Positions 1 to 5,807 of a stretch of DNA of 6,562 nt are shown in pieces; within the stretch, counting starts at the first letter, position 1, and each line of letters opens with the position of its first letter. Origin of the DNA: Alphaproteobacteria bacterium. Lineage in GTDB: Bacteria; Pseudomonadota; Alphaproteobacteria; Puniceispirillales; Puniceispirillaceae. Location: NCBI GenBank assembly GCA_011525265.1, contig WTHV01000142.1, positions 1 through 6,562 on the forward strand, given 5' to 3'. The notes beneath the pieces are model-generated. The model was not told the origin of the DNA, did not search any database, and saw only the letters and a list, made by a program, of their open reading frames with translations. Both the position numbers and the translations under genes were made by a program.

Positions 1-102
1 GTTGATTCCTTTATTTACTACGCCAGCATGGGGCTTGATATGGCACAACAAAAAAGAAGCTTACACTATTTTATCGACGAGGTTATGCCGGCCTTTCGCT
101 AG
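1..102 (+). CDS. 3' end of a probable LLM-class (luciferase-like) flavin-dependent monooxygenase, partial
   Basis: Frame 1 is open from the window edge to a TAG at 100-102 and gives 33 residues. The tail ends in FIDEVMPAFR, preceded by a hydrophobic/aromatic stretch (SFIYYAS) and a basic patch (QQKRS). A terminal '(F/L)xxEVxPxF' helix is common at the C terminus of bacterial luciferase-like FMN-dependent oxygenases, where it closes the TIM barrel. The catalytic part lies outside the window, so the family call rests on this short tail and on context. The next gene begins 24 bp later behind its own Shine-Dalgarno site, which suggests this is an upstream member of the same operon. If correct, the enzyme would use reduced flavin and O2 on the pathway substrate. 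Other proteins could end in a similar helix, so confidence is moderate. Confidence 0.6.
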   Translation, partial: VDSFIYYASMGLDMAQQKRSLHYFIDEVMPAFR

Positions 103-126
103 GCGCGCGCACATAGGAGTTTAACA

Positions 127-723
127 ATGAGCCTTGAAATTAGACGCACGATCGACTGGACACAGACGACCTTTATTGAAGGTGGCAAGCCTGTTGATAC
201 ACCAACCTATCTTTATGCCGCACTAGCCATTATCCGCAATCCATGGTTTGGCAGAGGGTTTGTTGAAGATTTAAGCCCAGAGATCAAAGAAATCTGCCCT
301 GCGGTTGGCAAACTTTTGACCGATAATCTTTTGCGGTTGTCAGGTGGCACAATTGAGGGGGTTGGTAAAGCCTCTCTTGTTGGTATGGGCGGCGAGATTG
401 AACACGCCCAAGCTGTGACTCACTCTTTATGGTTCGGCAATCAGCTTCGTGAAGCCATTGATGCCAAAAGCTATCTTGCCTTTTCGAATATTAAGGCTGT
501 GGGCGGTAGCACGTTGCTTATCCCGCTTATGGATAAAGATGATGGCGGCAGACGCTCTCATTATCAGACTATTTCAATTAATGTGGGCGATGCGCCTAAC
601 CCTGATGAAATTATCATTGCGCTTGGCGGCTCAATTGGTGGCCATCCGCATCACCGCATTGGCGACCGTTATACCGATCTCAAAGAAATGGGACGAGACG
701 TTGATAATCCAGCAGGCGTTTAA
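127..723 (+). CDS. DUF1185 / 'amino acid synthesis' (AA_synth) family protein
   Basis: A 198-residue soluble protein with no signal peptide or membrane segment, about full length for the DUF1185/AA_synth family. Family-like features are the N-terminal IRRTIDW start, the segment NPWFGRGFVEDL (38-49), a central core around 80-110 with GEIEHAQA (89-96) and a following H-x6-LREAI stretch, and a C-terminal GGHPHHRIGDRY (171-182) that is rich in histidine. The start is ATG 127, set by AGGAG at 115-119 with a 7-nt spacer. The family name comes from an old database label. I know of no demonstrated amino-acid biosynthetic reaction for it, and the neighbours here (oxygenase, hydrolase, ThDP enzyme, transporters) point to catabolism instead. 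The conserved His/Glu/Arg residues would suit a small hydrolase- or isomerase-like active site, but that is inference. The stop codon overlaps the next start by one base (TAATG). Confidence 0.85.
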   Translation: MSLEIRRTIDWTQTTFIEGGKPVDTPTYLYAALAIIRNPWFGRGFVEDLSPEIKEICPAVGKLLTDNLLRLSGGTIEGVGKASLVGMGGEIEHAQAVTHSLWFGNQLREAIDAKSYLAFSNIKAVGGSTLLIPLMDKDDGGRRSHYQTISINVGDAPNPDEIIIALGGSIGGHPHHRIGDRYTDLKEMGRDVDNPAGV

Positions 724-1532
724 TGATGAAAACCCCGCAAGGAACAGCCTATGAAATTCATGGAAAGGGTCAGCCTGAGACGCTTATCCTTATCCATGGC
801 CTTGGTCTAACACGGCGCACATGGGATGATTTTATCCCTGCCCTATCGGCAGACTATCAGGTCATATGCTATGATTTGCTTGGCCATGGTGAGAGTGACT
901 TGCCAGACAAAACACCAAGCCTGACATCTCTTGCGGTTCAGCTGAACGAACTTCTTGAGACGCTTCAGATTGAAAAGGCGCATCTCATTGGCTTTTCTTT
1001 GGGCGGTATGATTAATCGGCGCATGGCGATGGATTATCCTGATAAGGTGGCTTCGCTGATTATCTTAAACTCACCCCATGAGCGCGGCGCAGAGCAACAA
1101 GCCCTTGTAGAACAACGTGCCAAGGACACCTCACAAGGTGGTGCAAAGGCTACGATAGAGACCACATTAGAACGCTGGTTTACCCCGCAATTTCGTGCAA
1201 GCAACCCTGACAAAACAAACTGGGTGCGCAAGACCGTATTGGCAAATGATCCACATAATTATGCCGCTCATCGCTTTGTGTTGGCTAATGGTGTTGTGGA
1301 GCTTATCCGCCCGACACCTGCGCTAGCCTTTCCAACACTTGTGATGACTTGCCAGCATGATTCAGGCTCTAATGTGGCGATGTCTGAAGCGATTGCAAGC
1401 GAGATTGCAGGCGCAGACCTTGTGATTATACCAGAGCTTCAGCATCTAGGGCTGATTGAACAGCCAGACCTATTTATCAAGCCGATTTTAACCTTTCTTG
1501 AGACAATAATTTCCAATCAGAAGAGGCGCTAA
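723..1532 (+). CDS. alpha/beta-fold hydrolase
   Basis: A 269-residue cytoplasmic alpha/beta hydrolase of usual length. Visible in order: oxyanion-hole motif HGLGL (25-29), strand and turn CYDLLGHGES (49-58), nucleophile elbow GFSLGG (90-95) with Ser92, a helical cap region about 125-195, the acid Asp213 in TCQHDSG, and the base His241 in LQHLGL. The triad is therefore complete. It resembles the 3-oxoadipate enol-lactonase / RutD / carboxylesterase branch, which cleaves small esters, lactones, carbamates or C-C bonds; the exact substrate cannot be read from the sequence. The start ATG 723 overlaps the preceding stop by one base, with only a weak AGG (714-716) upstream, so translation is probably coupled to the DUF1185 gene; ATG 726 is an equivalent alternative. 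The stop is 2 bp before the next gene. The context suggests it hydrolyses the oxygenase product in the same pathway. Confidence 0.9.
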   Translation: MMKTPQGTAYEIHGKGQPETLILIHGLGLTRRTWDDFIPALSADYQVICYDLLGHGESDLPDKTPSLTSLAVQLNELLETLQIEKAHLIGFSLGGMINRRMAMDYPDKVASLIILNSPHERGAEQQALVEQRAKDTSQGGAKATIETTLERWFTPQFRASNPDKTNWVRKTVLANDPHNYAAHRFVLANGVVELIRPTPALAFPTLVMTCQHDSGSNVAMSEAIASEIAGADLVIIPELQHLGLIEQPDLFIKPILTFLETIISNQKRR

Positions 1533-1534
1533 TT

Positions 1535-3232
1535 ATGGGACGTACATTAACAGGTGGACAAGCCGCAATCGCCGCTTTGCAAAATGAAAAGACAAGCCAT
1601 GTGTTTGGCCTTATTGGCTCAGCGACCATGGAAATGTTTGATGCCTTATATGATGCCAAGGATATCCAATTCATCGGTGTTCATGATGAGCGCACAGGCA
1701 CACATATGGCAGATGGCTTTGCGCGCGCCTCTGGCCAATCAGGCGTTATCTTGGCAGGTCAAAATGGCCCTGGTGCAACGAACCTTGTTACAGGGCTTGC
1801 TCAAGCCAAGGCCGCTTTCTCACCTGTTATTTCTCTGGCAGGCGCGCTTGCCACATCGCACCATTACAAGGATGGCTTCCAAGAAGTTGATCAAGAAGCA
1901 TTATTCCGCCCAGTTACCAAAAAGACATGGAATGTGCCATCCGCAGCGCGTGTCCAAGAGGTAATTCAAGACGCATACCGTGTGGCTAATGCACCGCGCA
2001 AAGGGCCTGTGCAGGTTAACTTGCCGCGTGATGTTCTATCAGGCGAGGCAGAATTTGCACCACTGTCCCCGCCAAATGCCTATCGTATGCCTGCTGTGGC
2101 CGCCCCCTCCTCAGAGGCGCTTGCAAAGGCAGCTGAATTATTAACAAATGCCAAACAGCCTGTGATTGTGGCAGGGGGCGGCATTAAAAATGAACGCGCT
2201 CATGAGGTAGCCTTTGCCCTTGCCACTGCGATTAATTGTCCGATTGTGACCTCGCCTGGTCATGGTGATGCTCTGCCCTTTGGTCATCCGCTTAATGCGG
2301 GGCAAATGGGGCCAAGAGGTAATGTGGTTGCCTCACACCTTGTCAAAGAAGCTGATGTCATTTTGGCACTTGGCACAAGGCTTGGGTTTAATTCCACATT
2401 CTTCAGCTATGATAATATTAATGAAGCGGCACAGATCATCCAGATTGAGCAAGAGCCAACCGCTATTGGCAGGTATTTCCCTGTTGCGCTTGGGATGATT
2501 GCCGATGCCCCAACCGCGGCACAGATGCTAACAGATGCCATCACCAAGCTTGGCAATAAAAAGATAGCCGATAGCTGGACAAAATCCTATTTAGAAAGAC
2601 GTGCGGCTTATTTGGCAGAACGTGATGAAAACGCCCTCGCATTAGCGGCACATGAATTCATTCAACCCGCCGCTTTATATCACCGCCTGCGCACAGCGCT
2701 ACCAGATGATAGCGTATTCACGATGGATGCTGGCACCTTATGCCTTCAAGCCACAGATAATATGAATTATCACCAACCAGGCGCACTTTATACACCGCTT
2801 GATTTTGGTCTTGTTGGCTTTTCTTTTGCCTGCGGGCTTGGTGCTAAATTGGCTGTGCCAGAGCGCCCTGTGATTTCACTGATGGGTGATGGTGGTTTTG
2901 GGATGACAGTCTCTGAGCTTTCAACAGCTGTTGATTATGGCATTAACACTGTCACCATTGTGATGAATAACCAATGCTGGGGGGCTGAGAAAGCCTATCA
3001 GCGTGATTTCTTTGGCGAGCGTTATATTGGTGCCAATATCTCTAGCCCACCATTTGATAAGCTAGCAGAGCTTTATGGTGCCAAAGGGTTCAAAGCTGAT
3101 ACGCTTGATGAGGTCACAGGGGCTGTTGAGGCTGCTTTGGCGTGCGATAAGCCTGCTGTCATTGATGTCTCTGTTGACCCTGCCGCCCTTTATAGCTTTA
3201 GACGCGATAGTTTTGCCCATCGTGCCAAATAA
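1535..3232 (+). CDS. thiamine-diphosphate-dependent enzyme, Xsc / acetolactate-synthase-like
   Basis: A 565-residue ThDP enzyme with the usual three domains: Pyr domain about 1-170, central Rossmann-like domain about 190-340, PP domain about 375-550. The catalytic Glu is E52 in HDERTGTHMADGFARASG (50-67). The diphosphate/Mg site is G451-D452-G453 with N478-N479 after the standard spacing. Several stretches recall sulfoacetaldehyde acetyltransferase (Xsc, which makes acetyl phosphate and sulfite): GLIGSA (25-30), GQNGPGATN (75-83), GFQEVDQEALF (114-124) and WGAEKAYQRDFF (482-493). Biosynthetic acetolactate synthase is less likely, since no ilvN regulatory subunit follows. A true Xsc assignment is not proven: no phosphate acetyltransferase or sulfite-handling gene is in the window. 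The start is ATG 1535 with AGAGG at 1522-1526. It is the last gene of the operon and faces the MFS gene across 7 bp. Other acyloin-type C-C lyases or ligases remain possible. Confidence 0.88.
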   Translation: MGRTLTGGQAAIAALQNEKTSHVFGLIGSATMEMFDALYDAKDIQFIGVHDERTGTHMADGFARASGQSGVILAGQNGPGATNLVTGLAQAKAAFSPVISLAGALATSHHYKDGFQEVDQEALFRPVTKKTWNVPSAARVQEVIQDAYRVANAPRKGPVQVNLPRDVLSGEAEFAPLSPPNAYRMPAVAAPSSEALAKAAELLTNAKQPVIVAGGGIKNERAHEVAFALATAINCPIVTSPGHGDALPFGHPLNAGQMGPRGNVVASHLVKEADVILALGTRLGFNSTFFSYDNINEAAQIIQIEQEPTAIGRYFPVALGMIADAPTAAQMLTDAITKLGNKKIADSWTKSYLERRAAYLAERDENALALAAHEFIQPAALYHRLRTALPDDSVFTMDAGTLCLQATDNMNYHQPGALYTPLDFGLVGFSFACGLGAKLAVPERPVISLMGDGGFGMTVSELSTAVDYGINTVTIVMNNQCWGAEKAYQRDFFGERYIGANISSPPFDKLAELYGAKGFKADTLDEVTGAVEAALACDKPAVIDVSVDPAALYSFRRDSFAHRAK

Positions 3233-3239
3233 CCAAAAT

Positions 3240-4493
3240 CTATGCAGGCATGGGCGCCGCTTTACGCTCATTAATCGGGATATGGACAAGGGTTGACAAT
3301 AACCCTGTGCCAACCCCAACCCACCATACGGCTGTGTAAGAGCCAAATTGGTCAAAGAATTCCCCGCCAAGCCAGACACCGACAAAGGAGCCTAGCTGGT
3401 GCGAGAAAAAGACTAACCCATAGAGTGTGCCCATATAGCGCAGACCATAAAGATGCGCAACAAGCCCGGAGGTAAGCGGCACTGTGGCAAGCCATAATGA
3501 GCCCATTACAACAGAGAAAACCAAAACAGTTGTCGGGGTGATAGGCATCAAAATAAACCATGCTGCGATCAGTGTGCGCCCGGCATAAATCAAGGCAAGC
3601 AGGTTTTTCTTTTGGTATTTATTGCCCAAAGCCCCTGCGGTAATTGTGCCAATAATATTGAACACGCCAATCACCGCAATCGCTAAGGCACCAAGGGCGG
3701 CTGTGGTGGTAACGCCAAGGCGTGCCAAAAGGCCATCAGGGTCAATTGCCGCACAGGTTTCTGTGACAAGGGCGGGGAAATGCGCTGTCACAAAGGCCAG
3801 TTGGAACCCACAGCTGAAGAAGCCGATAAAGATCATAATATAATTGGGGTCTTTTGCCGCTCTTGTGATAATCGCGCCAAGAGATTCCTCAAGCTCTGCT
3901 TTGCTTGCCTTATACTCACTCTTCAAAAATGGCAGGCATAAAACAGATGCCATAATGATGGCGGCAAATACCATAAAGACTTGTGACCAGTGCATACCGC
4001 TCAACAAATATTGTGCCAATGGCGGACCTGCGACCTGACCAAGGCTACCTGCGGCTGTGGTAATACCAAGCGCCATTGAGCGGTTTTTATCAGATGCCGC
4101 ACGCCCCACAACCCCCAATAAGACACCAAATCCTGTGCCAGCGATACCAAAGCCGACAAGCACTTCTAATAATTGATGCTCAAAGGCTGAGACAGAATAG
4201 GCGCTAAATAATAGGCCAGCGGCGTAAAATGCCACACCAATTAAGATAGCCCGCCTATCGCCGAGGCGTTCTGCAAACGCACCAAATAGCGGAGTTGCAA
4301 GACCCCATGCCAAATTTTGGATAGCAATTGCCAGAGAAAACTCACTGCGCAACCAGCCCAAATCAGCCGCAATCGGTATCTGAAACACCCCAAAACTTGC
4401 CCGAATCATAAAGCTGAGAAAAAGCACAAGGCTTGATGCGATTAAGATAGGCGTAAAAAGATGAGAGGATTTGGTCTGTCCGATTTGTGTCAC
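3240..4493 (-). CDS. major facilitator superfamily (MFS) transporter
   Basis: A 417-residue integral membrane protein with about 12 hydrophobic segments (approximately 13-36, 50-72, 82-102, 106-130, 140-162, 168-190, then 217-240, 262-288, 299-318, 322-345, 352-376, 385-405). A hydrophilic loop at 190-216 separates the two six-helix halves, as expected for MFS. The loop 2-3 signature GAFAERLGDRR (71-81) is present. The opening RASFGVFQIPIAADLGW (31-47) resembles monocarboxylate/oxalate-type bacterial MFS proteins, so a small organic anion is a plausible substrate; direction of transport is unknown. The start is GTG (4493-4491) behind AGGAG (4505-4501) with a 7-nt spacer; there is no better in-frame start nearby. 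It is transcribed divergently from the TRAP operon and converges on the ThDP gene. It may import the pathway substrate or export a product such as an anion. Confidence 0.9.
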   Translation of the reverse strand: MTQIGQTKSSHLFTPILIASSLVLFLSFMIRASFGVFQIPIAADLGWLRSEFSLAIAIQNLAWGLATPLFGAFAERLGDRRAILIGVAFYAAGLLFSAYSVSAFEHQLLEVLVGFGIAGTGFGVLLGVVGRAASDKNRSMALGITTAAGSLGQVAGPPLAQYLLSGMHWSQVFMVFAAIIMASVLCLPFLKSEYKASKAELEESLGAIITRAAKDPNYIMIFIGFFSCGFQLAFVTAHFPALVTETCAAIDPDGLLARLGVTTTAALGALAIAVIGVFNIIGTITAGALGNKYQKKNLLALIYAGRTLIAAWFILMPITPTTVLVFSVVMGSLWLATVPLTSGLVAHLYGLRYMGTLYGLVFFSHQLGSFVGVWLGGEFFDQFGSYTAVWWVGVGTGLLSTLVHIPINERKAAPMPA

Positions 4494-4500
4494 AAATGGT

Positions 4501-4505
4501 CTCCT
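4501..4505 (-). promoter_or_regulatory. Shine-Dalgarno site that fixes the GTG start of the MFS gene
   Basis: Reading on the minus strand, AGGAG stands 7 nt before GTG 4493. No ATG in this frame lies close by, so this site supports the GTG start. A second, stronger AGGAGGT (4521-4515) sits 21 nt upstream of the GTG, too far to serve it directly. Confidence 0.75.
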
Positions 4506-4586
4506 GTGCGAATTACCTCCTCATGATAGGCCGAAAAAAGAGGATAAAATAGCGGTTTTTTGAAAAAGCGTTATGGAATGCAAAAA

Positions 4587-4614
4587 TGTCTTCGTATAGT
4601 CGAAGGATAAGACA
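4587..4614. promoter_or_regulatory. nested inverted repeats upstream of dctP, candidate operator
   Basis: Two inverted repeats share almost the same centre. The inner one is CTTCG-N6-CGAAG (4590-4594 and 4601-4605). The outer one is TGTCTT (4587-4592) with AAGACA (4609-4614). The inner repeat encloses the candidate -10 TATAGT, so a dimeric repressor bound here would block the TRAP promoter. GntR/FadR-type regulators often use sites of this size and shape and often control TRAP operons, but no regulator gene is in the window. The repeat is seen directly; its role is inferred. Confidence 0.45.
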
Positions 4615-4624
4615 CCAAGATGAT

Positions 4625-4630
4625 AGGGAG
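4625..4630 (+). promoter_or_regulatory. Shine-Dalgarno site that selects the GTG start of dctP
   Basis: AGGGAG ends 7 nt before GTG 4638, the ideal spacing. The competing ATG 4620 has only AAGGA (4603-4607) at a 12-nt spacing, and this AGGGAG would then lie inside its coding sequence. This favours GTG 4638 as the real start. Confidence 0.65.
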
Positions 4631-4637
4631 ACAACAG

Positions 4638-5663
4638 GTGAAACAAATACTAAGACTGGCCGCCATTGCCCTGACTGCAAGCTTCATGGGACAAGCCGCG
4701 CAAGCCGCAGATGTCACATTGCGCTTTCATCAGTTTTTATCACTAAAAGCTGATATTCCAGCGCGCGGCATTACACCGTGGATTGAAAAAATTGAGGCTG
4801 AATCAAATGGCCGCATCAAAATCGAACATTACCCCTCAATGCAGCTAGGTGGCGCGCCACCATCGCTTTATGGGCAAGCGCGTGATGGCGTTGTCGATAT
4901 TGTCTGGACAGTTCTAGGCTATACGCCAGGCTTATTCCCAACCGCCGAAGCCTTTGAATTGCCATTTATGACAGGTAAAGCAGAGACAAGCTCTGTGGCA
5001 TTGCAGAAATTCATCGAAGCCAATGGTATGCAAGATTTCAAAGATGTGCACCCGCTAGGCTTTCATACACACGGCCCTGGCATTATTCACATTAAAGGTG
5101 ATGCCATCAAAGAAATCAGCGATTTGAAAGGCAAAAAGCTACGTGGTCCAACAAGAGTGATCACAGGTATGCTTGGCGAGCTTGGCGCAACACCTGTTGG
5201 TATGCCTGTCCCAGCCGTGCCAGAATCGCTTTCTAAGGGCGTGATTGATGGTGCGGTTATCCCCTATGAGGTCTCTGTGCCTCTTAAGATTGCACAGCTA
5301 ACAGATGCGCATACAGGATTTGAAGGTGAGACAGGCCTTTATACAGCGACATTTGGTGTTATCATGAATAAAGCTGCTTATGAGGCTATGCCAGCAGATT
5401 TGCGCGCTATCCTTGACCGTAACTCCGGCGTTGAAATGGCGCGTCTATTTGGTCGTGCGATGGACCAAGCTGATGTGGTTGGCAGACGCATTGCAACAGA
5501 AGCTGGCAATGAAATTGTTGATATTAGCTTAGCAGATAAAGCCAAATGGGTTGAGGCTGTTCAGCCTGTTATTGATGGCTGGATTGCTGAGATGGATGGC
5601 AAAGGTCTTGATGGTGCCGGTCTTGTTGCCGCTGCACGATCTGCGATTGCAAATGAGAAATAA
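4638..5663 (+). CDS. dctP: TRAP transporter periplasmic substrate-binding protein (DctP family)
   Basis: A 341-residue precursor from GTG 4638. An in-frame ATG at 4620 would add six residues, but spacing to the Shine-Dalgarno site and a cleaner signal peptide favour GTG. The N terminus is a classic Sec signal: a Lys/Arg start, a hydrophobic core (LAAIALTASFMG) and an AQA-A cleavage site near residues 22-24. The mature part has DctP-family features: the RFHQF strand, WIEKIEAESNGRIKIEHYPS, then LKGKKLRGPTR (about 163-173), which should carry the conserved arginine (about R169) that salt-bridges a substrate carboxylate, and ESLSKGVIDGAVIPYEV (about 196-212). It captures a small, probably carboxylate- or sulfonate-bearing ligand in the periplasm and hands it to the DctQ/DctM permease. 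The ligand is not predictable from sequence. A terminator follows it, separating it from dctQM. Confidence 0.93.
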   Translation: MKQILRLAAIALTASFMGQAAQAADVTLRFHQFLSLKADIPARGITPWIEKIEAESNGRIKIEHYPSMQLGGAPPSLYGQARDGVVDIVWTVLGYTPGLFPTAEAFELPFMTGKAETSSVALQKFIEANGMQDFKDVHPLGFHTHGPGIIHIKGDAIKEISDLKGKKLRGPTRVITGMLGELGATPVGMPVPAVPESLSKGVIDGAVIPYEVSVPLKIAQLTDAHTGFEGETGLYTATFGVIMNKAAYEAMPADLRAILDRNSGVEMARLFGRAMDQADVVGRRIATEAGNEIVDISLADKAKWVEAVQPVIDGWIAEMDGKGLDGAGLVAAARSAIANEK

Positions 5664-5700
5664 CAGCAACCGCACTAGATGACATTATAACAAGTAAGAG

Positions 5701-5738
5701 AACGCCCCTTAGAGATAAGCTCTTTTGGGCGTTTTTTT
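5701..5738 (+). terminator. Rho-independent terminator between dctP and dctQ
   Basis: AACGCCC (5701-5707) pairs perfectly with GGGCGTT (5727-5733). An upper stem AGAG/CTCT (5711-5714 with 5720-5723) follows after a 3-nt internal mismatch and closes a 5-nt loop, ATAAG. A run of seven T (5732-5738) follows at once. This is a textbook intrinsic terminator 37 bp after the dctP stop. Because dctQ and dctM lie downstream with no obvious new promoter, it probably works as a partial terminator, leaving more dctP than permease mRNA. Confidence 0.85.
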
Positions 5739-5739
5739 C

Positions 5740-5790
5740 TGGCTATCATTTCCAATAAATGATTTATTCCGCCCTATGAAATGATAGTCA
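5740..5790 (+). repeat. long inverted repeat with nested palindrome in front of dctQ
   Basis: The arms 5740-5752 and 5778-5790 are inverted copies of 13 bases with a single mismatch (a G-U wobble in RNA); the core CTATCATTTC / GAAATGATAG is perfect over 10 bp. The 25-bp loop contains a second perfect palindrome, AATAAAT-G-ATTTATT (5754-5768). There is no T tract after it, so it is not a second intrinsic terminator. It starts just past the terminator T-run and ends 5 bp before the weak Shine-Dalgarno site of dctQ. It could be an operator, an mRNA-stability hairpin protecting the 5' end of dctQM, or a translation-control structure. Confidence 0.65.
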
Positions 5791-5807
5791 CAAAACAGGC
5801 GTTCGTG

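Larger units (their letters stand above)
4494..4637. promoter_or_regulatory. divergent promoter region between the MFS gene and the TRAP operon
   Basis: This 144-bp spacer must hold promoters for both divergent genes. It is AT-rich in the middle, with a symmetrical T/A tract (TTTTTGAAAAA, 4557-4567). On the plus strand, TATAGT (4595-4600) is one base from the consensus -10 hexamer and would place the RNA start about 10-13 bp before the dctP start codons. No good -35 lies at the right distance, which fits an activator-dependent promoter or a wrong guess. No convincing sigma-70 pair was seen for the MFS gene; TATTTT on the minus strand (4551-4546) is a weak -10 candidate. The region as regulatory is safe; the individual elements are not. 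Confidence 0.6.

Noticed and set aside
449..754. Plus-strand alternative frames inside real genes (449-754, 1554-1964, 2262-2498, 3075-3296) and frames antisense to the MFS gene (3293-3475, 3622-3843, 3844-4038)
   Set aside because: Methionine-, leucine- or basic-rich shadow translations of genuine coding regions; no family resemblance.
1034..1231. Minus-strand open frame inside the alpha/beta hydrolase gene, and similar short frames at 1477-1674, 3062-3385, 6218-6424 and 6286-6477
   Set aside because: They lie opposite or across well-supported genes, give compositionally odd products without recognisable domains, and have no convincing ribosome-binding sites.
1..1532. Rut-type pyrimidine degradation operon (RutA-like oxygenase with RutD-like hydrolase)
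   Set aside because: The resemblance is only at superfamily level; no RutB, RutC or RutF homologue is visible and DUF1185 is not part of that pathway.
1535..3232. Biosynthetic acetolactate synthase large subunit (ilvB/ilvI)
   Set aside because: No ilvN/ilvH or ilvC follows, the operon partners are catabolic in character, and several motifs resemble Xsc instead.
3293..3298. Perfect TTGACA, possible -35 box
   Set aside because: No -10-like hexamer 16-18 bp downstream, and it lies inside the MFS coding sequence without a gene to serve.
3289..3306. Hairpin AGGGTT-N6-AACCCT as terminator of the ThDP operon
   Set aside because: The 6-bp stem is not followed by a T-run on either strand and it lies in the C-terminal coding part of the MFS gene; probably chance.
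4620..4637. ATG 4620 as the start of dctP
   Set aside because: Poorly spaced Shine-Dalgarno site and a six-residue hydrophilic extension before the signal peptide; GTG 4638 fits better, though the ATG cannot be fully excluded.
5701..5790. Riboswitch or small RNA between dctP and dctQ
   Set aside because: The structures are simple hairpins; no conserved riboswitch core could be recognised and no separate promoter is evident.
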